NCBI GenBank assembly: GCA_936920625.1 | Contig: CAKZHC010000014.1 | Span: 1 to 64,000, forward strand | From: an uncultured Enterobacteriaceae bacterium | GTDB lineage: Bacteria > Pseudomonadota > Gammaproteobacteria > Enterobacterales > Enterobacteriaceae | Length of the DNA stretch: 64,000 nt | Direction of reading: 5' to 3' | Part shown: positions 10,000 through 19,554 of the stretch, one piece after another | Layout of the letters: each line of letters begins with the position of its first letter | Numbering within the stretch: the first letter of the stretch is position 1 | Program-made: the position numbers and the translations under genes | Notes under the pieces: model-generated | The model's input: only the letters and a program-made list of their open reading frames with translations | What the model was told of the DNA's origin: nothing | Database searches by the model: none

Positions 10000-11409
10000 C
10001 TACTGGCCACTGGCGCTGATCCACTGTAGCGCTCTGCCGATACGTTCGAGAGAGCGGGGCTGGCCAATTGCCTCTACAGTAACGTCAAGGGCTGGCGACT
10101 GTGCACCGCCGGTAACGGCCACCCGCAGCGGCATACCTACTTTGCCCATGCCAACATCCAGTACCCCTGCCGTGCTGGCAATGGCGTGATGAACATTCTC
10201 AGCGCTCCAGTCAGTAATAGCCGCCAGCTTATCCCGCACCACTGTAAGAGGTTTTAGTGCCACGGAGCGTAAATACTTTTTAGCAGCGTCTGCATTAATT
10301 TCCTTAAAATCCTCGTAAAAATAGCGACAGGAAGCAGCCATTTCTTTAAGCGTTTTACATCTTTCGCCTAACAGTGCCACCAGCCGTGCCGGTTCGGGGC
10401 CGTTACTCACATCTATCTGCTGCTGTTCGAGATGCCACAGCAGATGCGAAGCAACATATTCTGCGGGCAGACTTTTGATATAGTGATGATTCAGCCACTG
10501 TAACTTTTCAGTATTAAAGGCACTCGCGGATTTACTCACCGCATCAAGTGTAAACAGCTCCTGCATCTCTTTTAGGGTAAAAATCTCCTGATCGCCATGC
10601 GCCCAGCCAAGACGAACGAGGTAATTCAATAATGCTTCTGGCAGATAACCATCATCACGATACTGCATCACACTCACTGCTCCATGACGCTTGGAGAGCT
10701 TTTTACCATCATCGCCGAGAATCATAGAAACATGCGCATAAACCGGAACCTGAGCACCTATCGCTTTTAGAATATTAATTTGTCGTGGAGTATTGTTGAT
10801 ATGATCTTCCCCACGAATGACATGAGTAATTTTCATATCCCAGTCATCAACCACCACGCAGAAGTTATAGGTTGGTGAGCCATCGCTACGCCGGATAATT
10901 AGATCGTCGAGTTCCCTGTTACTAAATTCAATTGGGCCCCGTATTTGATCATTAAAGATAACCGATCCTTCCTGGGGATTACGGAATCGTATAACGTGAG
11001 GTGTGTTGCTATCATACGGTTGATTACCATCCCGACAATGTCCGTCATAACGGGGTTTTTCACCGTTTGCCATTTGCCTGTCGCGTAATTGCTCAAGACG
11101 CTCCTTCGGACAGAAGCAGCGATAGGCTGTACCTGCCTCCAGCATCTGGTCAATGACAAAATTATAACGTTTAAAGCGTTCGCTCTGATACCAGGGGCCC
11201 TCATCCCAGTTCAGGCCAAGCCAGTTCATACCGTCAATAATGGCGTCAATCGCCTGCTGCGTGGAGCGTTCAGTATCAGTATCTTCCACGCGCAACAGAA
11301 ACTCTCCGCCCACGTGACGGGCATATAACCAAGAGTAAAGCGCGGTTCTCGCCCCACCTACATGTAAGTAGCCCGTCGGGCTGGGAGCAAACCGGGTTTT
11401 GATTTTCAT
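10000..11409 (-). CDS. gltX: Glutamyl-tRNA synthetase
   Basis: A 469-residue class I aminoacyl-tRNA synthetase that charges tRNA-Glu; the E. coli enzyme has 471 residues. The HIGH-type motif is present as PSPTGYLHVG near residues 10-19. The KMSKS-type loop is present as KLSKRHG near residue 235. The zinc-site cysteines around CFCPKERL are present, although the second half of the cluster is partly altered, as in many relatives. It follows tRNA genes on the other strand, as in E. coli. No lesion was seen, which fits an essential gene. Confidence 0.96.
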   Translation of the reverse strand: MKIKTRFAPSPTGYLHVGGARTALYSWLYARHVGGEFLLRVEDTDTERSTQQAIDAIIDGMNWLGLNWDEGPWYQSERFKRYNFVIDQMLEAGTAYRCFCPKERLEQLRDRQMANGEKPRYDGHCRDGNQPYDSNTPHVIRFRNPQEGSVIFNDQIRGPIEFSNRELDDLIIRRSDGSPTYNFCVVVDDWDMKITHVIRGEDHINNTPRQINILKAIGAQVPVYAHVSMILGDDGKKLSKRHGAVSVMQYRDDGYLPEALLNYLVRLGWAHGDQEIFTLKEMQELFTLDAVSKSASAFNTEKLQWLNHHYIKSLPAEYVASHLLWHLEQQQIDVSNGPEPARLVALLGERCKTLKEMAASCRYFYEDFKEINADAAKKYLRSVALKPLTVVRDKLAAITDWSAENVHHAIASTAGVLDVGMGKVGMPLRVAVTGGAQSPALDVTVEAIGQPRSLERIGRALQWISASGQ

Positions 11410-11621
11410 TAACTATTGCCTTTTACATGTTAAACCGGATCGCGGCCGGTTCAGCAGTGAGAAATTATAACATGGGTAGCATTCTACCATCTGCCATCGA
11501 ATCCTCAATGCCAGCCACAGCCTGACAAGGCGCTGATTATCGACGCAAACCTGGGCGCTTCCAGAATTAACTATACTCTGTTTAAATTTAAATCGAACGC
11601 ACTGTTTTGAATCAAAAAGCG

Positions 11622-11649
11622 TTGACTCACCTTCAACTATCCCTATAAT
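11622..11649 (+). promoter_or_regulatory. Promoter of the tRNA-Val/tRNA-Lys operon
   Basis: TTGACT (11622-11627) and a consensus TATAAT (11644-11649), 16 bases apart, lie 15 bases before the first tRNA. A strong sigma-70 promoter. Confidence 0.75.
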
Positions 11650-11664
11650 GCAGCACCACACAGC

Positions 11665-11740
11665 GGGTGATTAGCTCAGCTGGGAGAGCACCTCCCTTAC
11701 AAGGAGGGGGTCGGCGGTTCGATCCCGTCATCACCCACCA
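11665..11740 (+). tRNA. valU: tRNA-Val (anticodon TAC)
   Basis: A 76-base cloverleaf with encoded CCA. The loop CCTTACAAG places TAC as anticodon. It is nearly identical to E. coli valU. The E. coli operon has three tRNA-Val copies before tRNA-Lys; here there is one. Confidence 0.97.
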
Positions 11741-11744
11741 CTTC

Positions 11745-11820
11745 GGGTCGTTAGCTCAGTTGGTAGAGCAGTTGACTTTTAATCAATTGGTCGCAGGTTC
11801 GAATCCTGCACGACCCACCA
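11745..11820 (+). tRNA. lysV: tRNA-Lys (anticodon TTT)
   Basis: A 76-base cloverleaf with CCA. The loop GACTTTTAATC gives TTT. It lies four bases after tRNA-Val and is evidently co-transcribed with it, matching E. coli lysV at the end of the valUXY-lysV operon. Confidence 0.97.
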
Positions 11821-12084
11821 CCATGCCCCATCGCAAGTAATCCCCTGGTCCAAAACACAGCGTTCTCAGCATCGGCTTGTTAGCCTGGAAACCAGCGTAA
11901 TACCCCCCTGCTCAATCAAAATCTGGAATCACAATACCAATTTATGCAGTAATTAAGAGCATCCCCGTTGCCCTATGGCTAAATTTTCTATTGATTTCTG
12001 TTGATATAGTATTGTAGTCAGGCCGTTCACTGGCGTAATGCTTTGCAGACAGACATCCCTCTTTCAATAAACCAGGTGCTAACG

Positions 12085-13095
12085 ATGAGAATGCTTCGCC
12101 TTGATCCAATGATGGTCAAACTGATACTGACCGTGCTACTGGCCAGCATATTTCCTGCACGAGGAGCTTTTGTTCCGCTGTTTGCATGGCTGACAACAGC
12201 TGCAATAGCGCTGCTATTTTTTATGCATGGAGCTAAGCTCTCGCGGGATAAAATTATTGCCGGCAGTAGTCACTGGCGCCTGCACTTATGGATTATGCTG
12301 AGTACTTTTGTCTTATTTCCGCTTATCGGACTACTGCTGCTATGGTGGCATCCGGTCGATGTTACTATTGAAATCTATAACGGTTTTCTCTTTCTCTGTA
12401 TCCTGCCCGCCACAGTTCAGTCTGCCATCGCTTTTACCTCGATCGCGGGGGGCAATGTGGCGGCTGCAATATGCAGCGCCTCAGCCTCCAGTTTACTCGG
12501 CGTGTTCATCTCTCCACTTCTGGTCAAAGTAGTTATGGATACTAACAGTAGTGGCGATAATACAGCAGGGCTGGAGCAGACTGGCAAAATCGTGCTGCAA
12601 TTGCTGGTCCCTTTCATTGCCGGCCATCTGGCTCGTCCGCTGATAAGCGGATGGATTAAACATCATCGCTCTCTGGCCGGGGAAATCAATCAGACGTCTA
12701 TTCTTCTGGTGGTTTACACTGCCTTTAGTGAAGCTGTCGTTAATGGTATCTGGCATCAGATCAATACTCATACGCTGCTTTGGATTGTAGCCGGCAGCCT
12801 GTTACTGCTGTTTGTGATTTTGAGTATTAACCTGGCTTTCGCCCGGTTATTCAACTTCAATCGCGCCGACGAGATAACCATTATTTTTTGCGGATCGAAA
12901 AAGAGCCTAGCAAATGGTGTGCCAATGGCAAATATTCTCTTCCCAGCCGCGACTGTCGGGATTATCCTGCTGCCGCTGATGATCTTTCACCAGATGCAGT
13001 TGATGATATGCTCATATATTGCCGGGCGTTATAAAAAACAGGGAGAACGAATGGCCGCCAGCAGGAAAACGTCATCGATTCCATCTCAAGAGTAA
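12085..13095 (+). CDS. yfeH: YfeH-like bile acid:sodium symporter family protein
   Basis: A 336-residue inner-membrane protein of the BASS/arsenite-permease-like SBF family with about ten hydrophobic helices. Family stretches are conserved: FMHGAKLSR near residue 50, LPATVQSAIAFTSIAGGN near residues 115-132, and FCGSKKSLANG plus PMANILF near residue 275. These match E. coli YfeH along the whole length. The true substrate is not known. The ATG at 12085 follows an AGGTG-type site; an upstream ATG at 12043 would add 14 residues that do not match. It converges on ligA with a short gap, as in E. coli. Confidence 0.9.
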   Translation: MRMLRLDPMMVKLILTVLLASIFPARGAFVPLFAWLTTAAIALLFFMHGAKLSRDKIIAGSSHWRLHLWIMLSTFVLFPLIGLLLLWWHPVDVTIEIYNGFLFLCILPATVQSAIAFTSIAGGNVAAAICSASASSLLGVFISPLLVKVVMDTNSSGDNTAGLEQTGKIVLQLLVPFIAGHLARPLISGWIKHHRSLAGEINQTSILLVVYTAFSEAVVNGIWHQINTHTLLWIVAGSLLLLFVILSINLAFARLFNFNRADEITIIFCGSKKSLANGVPMANILFPAATVGIILLPLMIFHQMQLMICSYIAGRYKKQGERMAASRKTSSIPSQE

Positions 13096-13165
13096 CGTTA
13101 ACTACGGCAGGAAGGCGGAAAACCAGAGAATGGTACAGACAGAAGTTATAATTGATAAGGCGTAT

Positions 13166-15184
13166 TTAGCCGTCCAGCAGATGAATCATTTCAGCTTCAT
13201 CAATAATCGCTATCCCCAGCTCTTGTGCTTTAGTCAGTTTGGAGCCCGCATTTTCCCCGGCTATTACAAGGTCAGTTTTAGCTGATACGCTGCTGCTGAC
13301 TTTCGCCCCCAGCGCCTTCAGCCGCGCTTTAGCTTCGTCGCGTGACATCACATCCAGTGTCCCCGTCAAAACAATGGTTTTACCTGAGAAAAATAAATCT
13401 ATTATTTCAGGTTTGATAACGTCTGGCGCCGGCCAGTGAATACCAATCTCCTCCACCAGCTGGCGAATAACATCGCAATTACTTGTTTCCTGCATAAAAT
13501 GGTGCACGTGGCTGGCAACTACCTCCCCTACATCCTGTACTAACATTAACGATTCGGTTGAGGCAGACATCACTTCATCGAGCGTGCCAAAATGTGCAGC
13601 GAGATTTTGTGCTGTCGTCTCGCCAACTTCCCGAATACCGAGCGCATAGAGAAAGCGTGCAAATGTTGTCGTTCTGGCGCTTTCGAGCGCACTAATGATA
13701 TTTTTTGCCGACTTCGGCCCCATACGTTCCAGACCAGTTAGCTGTTCTGGCGTCAGGCGGAAGAGATCGGCGGGGGTTTTGACGTACTCTTTTGCAACCA
13801 GCTGATCGATGATTTTGTCCCCCATGCCATCAACATCTAATGCCCGGCGCGAAACAAAATGCTTGAGCGCCTCTTTACGCTGGGCGCCACAGATAAGGCC
13901 CCCCGTACAACGAGTGACCGCTTCGCCCGCTACACGTTCAACATCTGAACCACAGACGGGACAATGAAGCGGGAAAACTATCTCCTGAGATGAGTCAGAT
14001 CTCGCCGTTTCAATCACACTGGTTATCTGCGGAATCACATCACCCGCTCGGCGCACAGTTACCTGATCACCAATACGCAATTTAAGGCGCGTAATCTCAT
14101 CGGCATTGTGCAAAGTCGCATTACTTACCATCACCCCTGCTACCAGTACAGGCTCCAGACGCGCTACCGGCGTGATAGCACCAGTACGCCCAACCTGAAA
14201 CTCCACATCACGCACGGTAGTTATCTGCTCCTGAGCAGGAAACTTAAGCGCCATTGCCCAACGGGGGGCTCTGGCAACAAAGCCCAGCTGATCTCGTTGT
14301 GCCTGAGAGTCAACCTTAACCACCACACCGTCAATATCGAAGCCAAGCTGAAGGCGGCTGGCTTTCATCTGTTCATAAAACTCCAGCACCTGTTGATTAT
14401 CATGGCATAGTTGAATGTGGTCGCTAACAGGCAACCCCCACGATTTCAGCAGGTGCAGACTCTGCCAGTGGCTGGAGGGTAACTTTCCCCCTTCCAGCAG
14501 ACCAAAACCATAGCAGAAAAAGCTTAACGGACGTTTTGCAGTGATACGGGGGTCAAGCTGGCGTAATGACCCCGCCGCCGCATTACGTGGATTAGCAAAG
14601 ACCTTATCACCACTGATACGTGCCTGCTGATTTAGCTTTTCGAACCCAGCCTGAGGCATAAAAACTTCACCACGCACTTCCAGCCGGGCTGGAATACCAT
14701 CACCCTGCAACCGTAGTGGGATAGCACGAATGGTACGCACATTAGCAGTGATATCCTCACCCATTTTCCCATCGCCGCGAGTAGCTGCCCGAACAAAAAC
14801 ACCATCCTCAAAAAGCAGGCTTACTGCCAGGCCATCCAGTTTAAGCTCACAACAGAAGGTTATCGCTTCACTGCTACGCAGACGGTCCCGTATACGTTTG
14901 GTAAACGCCAGAAAACTTTCTTCATCGAACCCATTTTCCAGTGATAGCATTGGCACTTCATGTCGTATCTGGCCGAACACTTTCAACGGTGCATTGCCAA
15001 CGCGCTGAGTGGGAGAATCACTGGTAATCAGCTCGGGATGCTTCGCTTCTAGCTCGCGCAGTTCTGCCATCAGCCGATCATATTCGGCATCAGGGACTTC
15101 CGGCGCATCCAGAACATGGTACTGATAGTCATAATGATTAAGCGTGGTACACAGTAGCCTGATCTTATCACTCAAAGATTGCAT
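13166..15184 (-). CDS. ligA: NAD-dependent DNA ligase
   Basis: A 672-residue replicative DNA ligase (671 in E. coli) that seals nicks with NAD+. The adenylated lysine lies in ELKLDGLA (K115). A four-cysteine zinc finger (CPVCG...CTGGLIC) is near residues 408-432, followed by helix-hairpin-helix repeats and a BRCT domain over about the last 80 residues. The order zipA then ligA on the same strand is the usual enterobacterial arrangement. No defect seen. Confidence 0.97.
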   Translation of the reverse strand: MQSLSDKIRLLCTTLNHYDYQYHVLDAPEVPDAEYDRLMAELRELEAKHPELITSDSPTQRVGNAPLKVFGQIRHEVPMLSLENGFDEESFLAFTKRIRDRLRSSEAITFCCELKLDGLAVSLLFEDGVFVRAATRGDGKMGEDITANVRTIRAIPLRLQGDGIPARLEVRGEVFMPQAGFEKLNQQARISGDKVFANPRNAAAGSLRQLDPRITAKRPLSFFCYGFGLLEGGKLPSSHWQSLHLLKSWGLPVSDHIQLCHDNQQVLEFYEQMKASRLQLGFDIDGVVVKVDSQAQRDQLGFVARAPRWAMALKFPAQEQITTVRDVEFQVGRTGAITPVARLEPVLVAGVMVSNATLHNADEITRLKLRIGDQVTVRRAGDVIPQITSVIETARSDSSQEIVFPLHCPVCGSDVERVAGEAVTRCTGGLICGAQRKEALKHFVSRRALDVDGMGDKIIDQLVAKEYVKTPADLFRLTPEQLTGLERMGPKSAKNIISALESARTTTFARFLYALGIREVGETTAQNLAAHFGTLDEVMSASTESLMLVQDVGEVVASHVHHFMQETSNCDVIRQLVEEIGIHWPAPDVIKPEIIDLFFSGKTIVLTGTLDVMSRDEAKARLKALGAKVSSSVSAKTDLVIAGENAGSKLTKAQELGIAIIDEAEMIHLLDG

Positions 15185-15228
15185 AATGCCTCATCAGGGG
15201 ATGAAAAAAACGCAGGATGGGGATTCTG

Positions 15229-16176
15229 TTAATCAGAATGAGGCCCGGAGCGCTTGCCAGCAGTTTCCATCAGGCCACGAATACGTGATTTATAAGTTTC
15301 CAGTTTTTGCGGCGTCATCATCCGGCGCTCATCATCAAGGACCACCCCCCCAACATCATCGGCAATGCGCTGGGCAGATTGTAACATTAGTTTAAAATTC
15401 TGACTGGCATCCCCGTAACAGGGAATTAACATAAAGATTGATACACCGGGGGTACTAAACTCTGCCATATTATCGGGGTCGAGTGAACCCGGTTTTACCA
15501 TATTTGCCAGACTGAATAGTACCGGGCCATTGCCAGCAGGATTAACATGACGGTGGAAAATATTCATTTCGCCAAACTGGAAGCCGGCCTGCAAAATGCC
15601 TTGTAACAATGTTTCACCATTTAGCCTGCCACCAACATGAGCTGCAACATGCAGCACCAGCACGACTTCCCCATCACCTGTCGTCGCCTGGAGCTCCCCG
15701 TGCGGTAGCGCTTCTTCTGGTGATCCTGATGACAAAATCGCTGATTCACTCTGCTGACTAGCCGGCAATTTTGGCGGCGATTCTGAGTATATCTGCTGAT
15801 TTGTTCCCGATTTTTGCTCTGCTACATATTCTGACCGAGGGTTAACCGGCGGACCAAATGAACTCTGGCACACCTGAGAACTTTCTTCAGAATCAACCGA
15901 TGACGGCATTTTATCAGAAGGCGCAGCATGACCCCCGCCACTATTCTGCCCATGTACAGATGTTGCAGAATCCGCTGGTGTCCGCCTGGAGCGCGGAGCA
16001 ACGTCACCGGAACAGAATTGCTCATCGACATTAGGGTTGTTCGGTTCTATGCGTTTGTGGGGACGATCACGAAAAACAGATGAACGCTCCCCACGGCTCA
16101 TCCACAAGCCGTGAAGTAGCAGTGCAACTATGGCGATCGCACCAACAACAATCAATATTAGACGCAAATCCTGCAT
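15229..16176 (-). CDS. zipA: Cell division protein ZipA
   Basis: A 315-residue FtsZ-anchoring protein of the divisome. The N-terminal membrane helix (about residues 2-25, starting MQDLRLILIVVGAIAIVALL) is followed by a charged, Pro/Ser/Gln-rich linker. The C-terminal FtsZ-binding domain covers about residues 175-310 and contains VLVLHVAAHVGG and GNGPVLFSLANMVKPGSLD. The start at ATG 16176 gives the canonical N-terminus; a GTG just upstream would add one residue. It sits 44 bases before ligA and is divergent from cysZ. The linker is poorly conserved, as usual. Confidence 0.95.
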   Translation of the reverse strand: MQDLRLILIVVGAIAIVALLLHGLWMSRGERSSVFRDRPHKRIEPNNPNVDEQFCSGDVAPRSRRTPADSATSVHGQNSGGGHAAPSDKMPSSVDSEESSQVCQSSFGPPVNPRSEYVAEQKSGTNQQIYSESPPKLPASQQSESAILSSGSPEEALPHGELQATTGDGEVVLVLHVAAHVGGRLNGETLLQGILQAGFQFGEMNIFHRHVNPAGNGPVLFSLANMVKPGSLDPDNMAEFSTPGVSIFMLIPCYGDASQNFKLMLQSAQRIADDVGGVVLDDERRMMTPQKLETYKSRIRGLMETAGKRSGPHSD

Positions 16177-16406
16177 CACTGTATTCTCTGTTGTCCCAGT
16201 ATCTTGCCACCACGGCAGACTTTATCCTTTTACTGTATTTGTCTGGGTTAATAAGTGCAAGTCTGCGAACTATTTTCTAACGAATTAGTTCATCTTTACA
16301 CTCGTTATAGCGATTTATGAGAGCAAGACAATGATTATACCGTAAAACATGAATGATGATACTTATCAACAAACTCATCATTCATTATAAAGGAGAAGCT
16401 GTTCTG

Positions 16407-17159
16407 ATGTTTTATCCCGGCAATTCTGCATCAAAAAATGGCGCACACTACTTCGCTCAAGGCTGGCAGCTCATCCGGCTGCCCGGAATACGCCGGTTTG
16501 TGCTGTTACCTCTGCTCATTAACAGCATCCTGATGGGCGGTGCTTTCATCTGGCTATTCCACCAACTTCATGACTGGCTCCCGCGCCTTATGTCACACAT
16601 TCCAGGCTGGTTACAATGGCTTAGCTATTTGTTATGGCCGCTAACAGTTATCTCTATCATATTAATATTTAGTTACTTTTTTTCTACAATAGCAAACTGG
16701 ATTGCAGCCCCTTTTTGTGGATTATTAGCGGAACGACTAGAAGAACAATTAATCGGTTCGCCAATGCCAGAAAGTAGCTGGGGAGCCCTTATCAACGATG
16801 TACCACGAATAATGCAGCGGGAGTGGCAAAAATTAGCGCGGTACTTACCACGTGCAGTGCTACTATTTTTGCTATATTTCGTTCCTGGCATTGGCCAGAG
16901 CCTGGCGCCCGTTCTGTGGTTTCTGTTTAACGCCTGGATGTTGTCGATTCAGTACCTTGATTATCCCTTCGATAATCATAAAGTAAGCTTCTCCACTATG
17001 CGCAGATCACTATATCAGCGTAAAAGCGATACCATGCAATTCGGTGCGTTAGTGGGGCTTTTTACGATGATTCCCATTCTTAATCTGGTGATTATGCCAA
17101 TAGCAGTGTGCGGTGCCACAGCAATGTGGGTAGACAACTATCGTGCTCAATTTAAATAA
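16407..17159 (+). CDS. cysZ: Sulfate transporter CysZ
   Basis: A 250-residue inner-membrane sulfate permease that supplies sulfate for cysteine synthesis. It matches E. coli CysZ (253 aa) throughout, with conserved YFAQGW, IRRFVLLPLL, SYFFSTIANWIAAPF, LPRAVLLF, YPFDNHK and the final CGATAMWVD. The ATG at 16407 follows a good AGGAG; the longer frame start at 16353 adds unrelated residues. Because the ABC sulfate permease downstream is damaged, CysZ may be the main sulfate route in this organism; that is inference. Confidence 0.95.
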   Translation: MFYPGNSASKNGAHYFAQGWQLIRLPGIRRFVLLPLLINSILMGGAFIWLFHQLHDWLPRLMSHIPGWLQWLSYLLWPLTVISIILIFSYFFSTIANWIAAPFCGLLAERLEEQLIGSPMPESSWGALINDVPRIMQREWQKLARYLPRAVLLFLLYFVPGIGQSLAPVLWFLFNAWMLSIQYLDYPFDNHKVSFSTMRRSLYQRKSDTMQFGALVGLFTMIPILNLVIMPIAVCGATAMWVDNYRAQFK

Positions 17160-17454
17160 CGGACATTTTCTCTGGCACCAGACGCTTTTTTAAGAGCCGA
17201 GGGATAAAAATCGTCTTTTGCCATAAACTCCCGGCAACAAAATCACTCACGTCGATAATGCAAATTATCGGCAGAAATAATTCCGGGATTAGCATCAGAC
17301 AATCATCGAGTCAAAATAACAACTGTATCAACAAATGATCAGCTATACAGTTATTCCGGCGATACACATTTTATACCTTTTTATCACTTCCACTAGCAGC
17401 CTGAAGCAGTATGCTTAAAAGATTTTTAATTATTTGCTAAATCTAAGGGCAGCC

Positions 17455-18408
17455 ATGAGCAAAATTTATAAAGATAATTCATTCACAATAGGTCATACAC
17501 CGCTGGTCCGGCTTAATCGTATCGGTAATGGAAACATTCTGGCTAAAGTGGAATCCCGTAATCCAAGTTTTAGCGTAAAATGTCGTATTGGCACCAACAT
17601 GATATGGGATGCCGAGAAACGTGGCCTCCTGAAACCTAATGTAGAACTCATTGAGCCCACCAGCGGCAATACCGGAATTGCATTGGCTTATGTTGCCGCC
17701 GCGCGCGGTTACAAGTTAACACTGACGATGCCAGAAACCATGAGTCTGGAACGGCGTAAATTGCTTAAAGCGTTAGGCGCAAATTTGGTGCTGACAGAAG
17801 GCAGTAAAGGTATGAAAGGTGCTATTGCCAAAGCAGAAGAATTACTAGCAGAAGATCCCCACAATCGTCATATACTTCAGCAATTTAGCAATCCAGCCAA
17901 TCCTGAAATTCATGAAAAAACCACTGGACCTGAAATATGGAACGATACTGACGGTAATGTTGATATTTTTGTTAGCGGAGTAGGCACAGGCGGCACATTG
18001 ACTGGCGTCAGCCGTTACCTGAAAAATAGTAAAGGGAAAAAGGATCTCATCACCGTCGCGGTAGAGCCAGCAGATTCACCTGTCATTACCCAGACGCTGG
18101 CCGGTGAGGAGATCAGACCGGGGCCCCATCTGATGCAGGGGCTGGGTGCTGGCTTTATTCCCGACAACCTTGATTTAAATTTGGTAGATAAAGTTATTAC
18201 TGTTACTAATGAAGAGGCGATGATAGTGGCACGACGTCTGATGAAAGAAGAAGGGATTTTAGCAGGCATTTCCTCTGGTGCCGCCTTAGCAGCAGCGCTG
18301 AAGCTACAGGAAGAAAGCAGTTTTGCCAGCAAAAATATCGTTGTCATCCTCCCCTCCTCTGGTGAACGCTACCTGAGCACAGCGCTCTTTACAGAGGAAC
18401 ATACATAA
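17455..18408 (+). CDS. cysK: Cysteine synthase A
   Basis: A 317-residue PLP enzyme (O-acetylserine sulfhydrylase A) that makes L-cysteine from O-acetylserine and sulfide. The PLP lysine is K42 in SVKCRIG. The TSGNTGIA substrate loop is near residues 69-76 and the phosphate-binding GTGGTLTG near residues 177-184. The ATG at 17455 gives the canonical MSKIYKDNS start; a GTG/TTG extension to 17434 does not match. It lies between cysZ and ptsH as in E. coli. With cysM not found nearby, this is likely the only cysteine synthase of the locus. Confidence 0.96.
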   Translation: MSKIYKDNSFTIGHTPLVRLNRIGNGNILAKVESRNPSFSVKCRIGTNMIWDAEKRGLLKPNVELIEPTSGNTGIALAYVAAARGYKLTLTMPETMSLERRKLLKALGANLVLTEGSKGMKGAIAKAEELLAEDPHNRHILQQFSNPANPEIHEKTTGPEIWNDTDGNVDIFVSGVGTGGTLTGVSRYLKNSKGKKDLITVAVEPADSPVITQTLAGEEIRPGPHLMQGLGAGFIPDNLDLNLVDKVITVTNEEAMIVARRLMKEEGILAGISSGAALAAALKLQEESSFASKNIVVILPSSGERYLSTALFTEEHT

Positions 18409-19094
18409 GAAACTGCCGCCAATGGCGCAAACTACTGTGCTAATAAATCTAATGCGATTTGAGCAGAAATCCTAAACAGATCTCTACCTGTGAGAAACAT
18501 CATAACAACGCCCGAACAACCAGTATGTCGTATTGCAGACTGTCCCAACCCGGCCATAGTTAAGTTAAAAAGCACACTAAAGTGTGCTTTTTAACGTTAC
18601 ATCGAGGTTATGCGGCCATTTATGTCGCTATATACTACCAATGCAACGTAGTTAAGCAGGTATCAATCCGGATCAATTTACTTTAGGCCTGAAAATGGTT
18701 TAGTATAAGGAATTAATATGATTTAAACGATTTAATGCCTTCGGTCTGTAAATTTTCCTGCATAATTATAAAATACTCATGACTGAAGCGTGGCGGAATG
18801 TTAAGCACGACTTAGTTGTATACCATTCTCTCAAGCCAGCAGTTGCGTTATGCTTTGCATGACAGAATGTAACAATAAGGGTAGTGCATGATTACTATGA
18901 ACCTAAGCCTGCGAGACGTTATTTATAACCGCCAGCCTGATCGTAATCGATGTTGGAGATATCCATTCTGCTTGATATCTGTCTCCAGTGTCGTTCCTGC
19001 CATGACGCATAATGACAGATAAATTATCTTTTATGAATCTGGCACCGGACTTACATTACATTTTCAACACCTAACTACTTACCCGGAAAACATA
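18409..19094. other. Intergenic region cysK / ptsH
   Basis: About 690 bases containing the cysK terminator and presumably the pts operon promoters. I see no coding sequence. It is longer than the E. coli spacer of roughly 380 bases, consistent with gap growth elsewhere in the window. Confidence 0.4.
18567..18592 (+). terminator. Rho-independent terminator after cysK
   Basis: The hairpin AAAAAGCACACT-AA-AGTGTGCTTTTT is followed by T residues, about 160 bases after the cysK stop. It is symmetrical and could act in both directions. Confidence 0.75.
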
Positions 19095-19352
19095 ATGTTC
19101 GAAAAACAAGTAACTATCACTGCTCCTAACGGTTTACATACGCGGCCAGCTGCTAAGTTCGTTCAAGAAGCAAAAACGTTTAAATCAGAAATAACCGTCA
19201 CTTGTAACGGTAAACCTGTCAGTGCTAAAAGTTTGTTTAAGCTACAAACGCTCGGCCTGACGCAGGGTACTCAGATAACCCTTTGTGCAGATGGTGAAGA
19301 TGAGCAGAAGGCAGTTGAACATCTGGTTAAACTGATGTCAGAGCTGGAGTAA
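19095..19352 (+). CDS. ptsH: PTS phosphocarrier protein HPr
   Basis: An 85-residue cytoplasmic phosphocarrier that passes phosphate from enzyme I to sugar-specific EIIA domains. The phosphohistidine H15 lies in NGLHTRPA. Ser46, the regulatory-site position, lies in SAKSLFKLQTLGL. Length and sequence match E. coli HPr. It is the first gene of ptsH-ptsI-crr. Confidence 0.98.
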   Translation: MFEKQVTITAPNGLHTRPAAKFVQEAKTFKSEITVTCNGKPVSAKSLFKLQTLGLTQGTQITLCADGEDEQKAVEHLVKLMSELE

Positions 19353-19412
19353 ATTTCGGCCTGGCTCAGCGGTTATCGCAAACCTGGCGGGTTAGCGCCC
19401 TGAATTTGTCAC

Positions 19413-19434
19413 CCGCGGACTCCTTCGTCCGCGG
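19413..19434 (+). terminator. GC-rich hairpin between ptsH and ptsI
   Basis: CCGCGGA / TCCGCGG with an 8-base loop, followed by a weak pyrimidine run (CTTCGCTTTAGTT). It may attenuate the ptsH transcript so that HPr is made in excess of enzyme I. It is not a perfect terminator. Confidence 0.45.
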
Positions 19435-19554
19435 CTTCGCTTTAGTTATACGGTTACTGATAACAATGCTTCCGGCCAGTCACACGCGGCTGTGTAGTTT
19501 AGCTTTGCTAGCTGGCATAATTAAGTGATTCTCAGGTTTATCAAAGGTAAGGTT

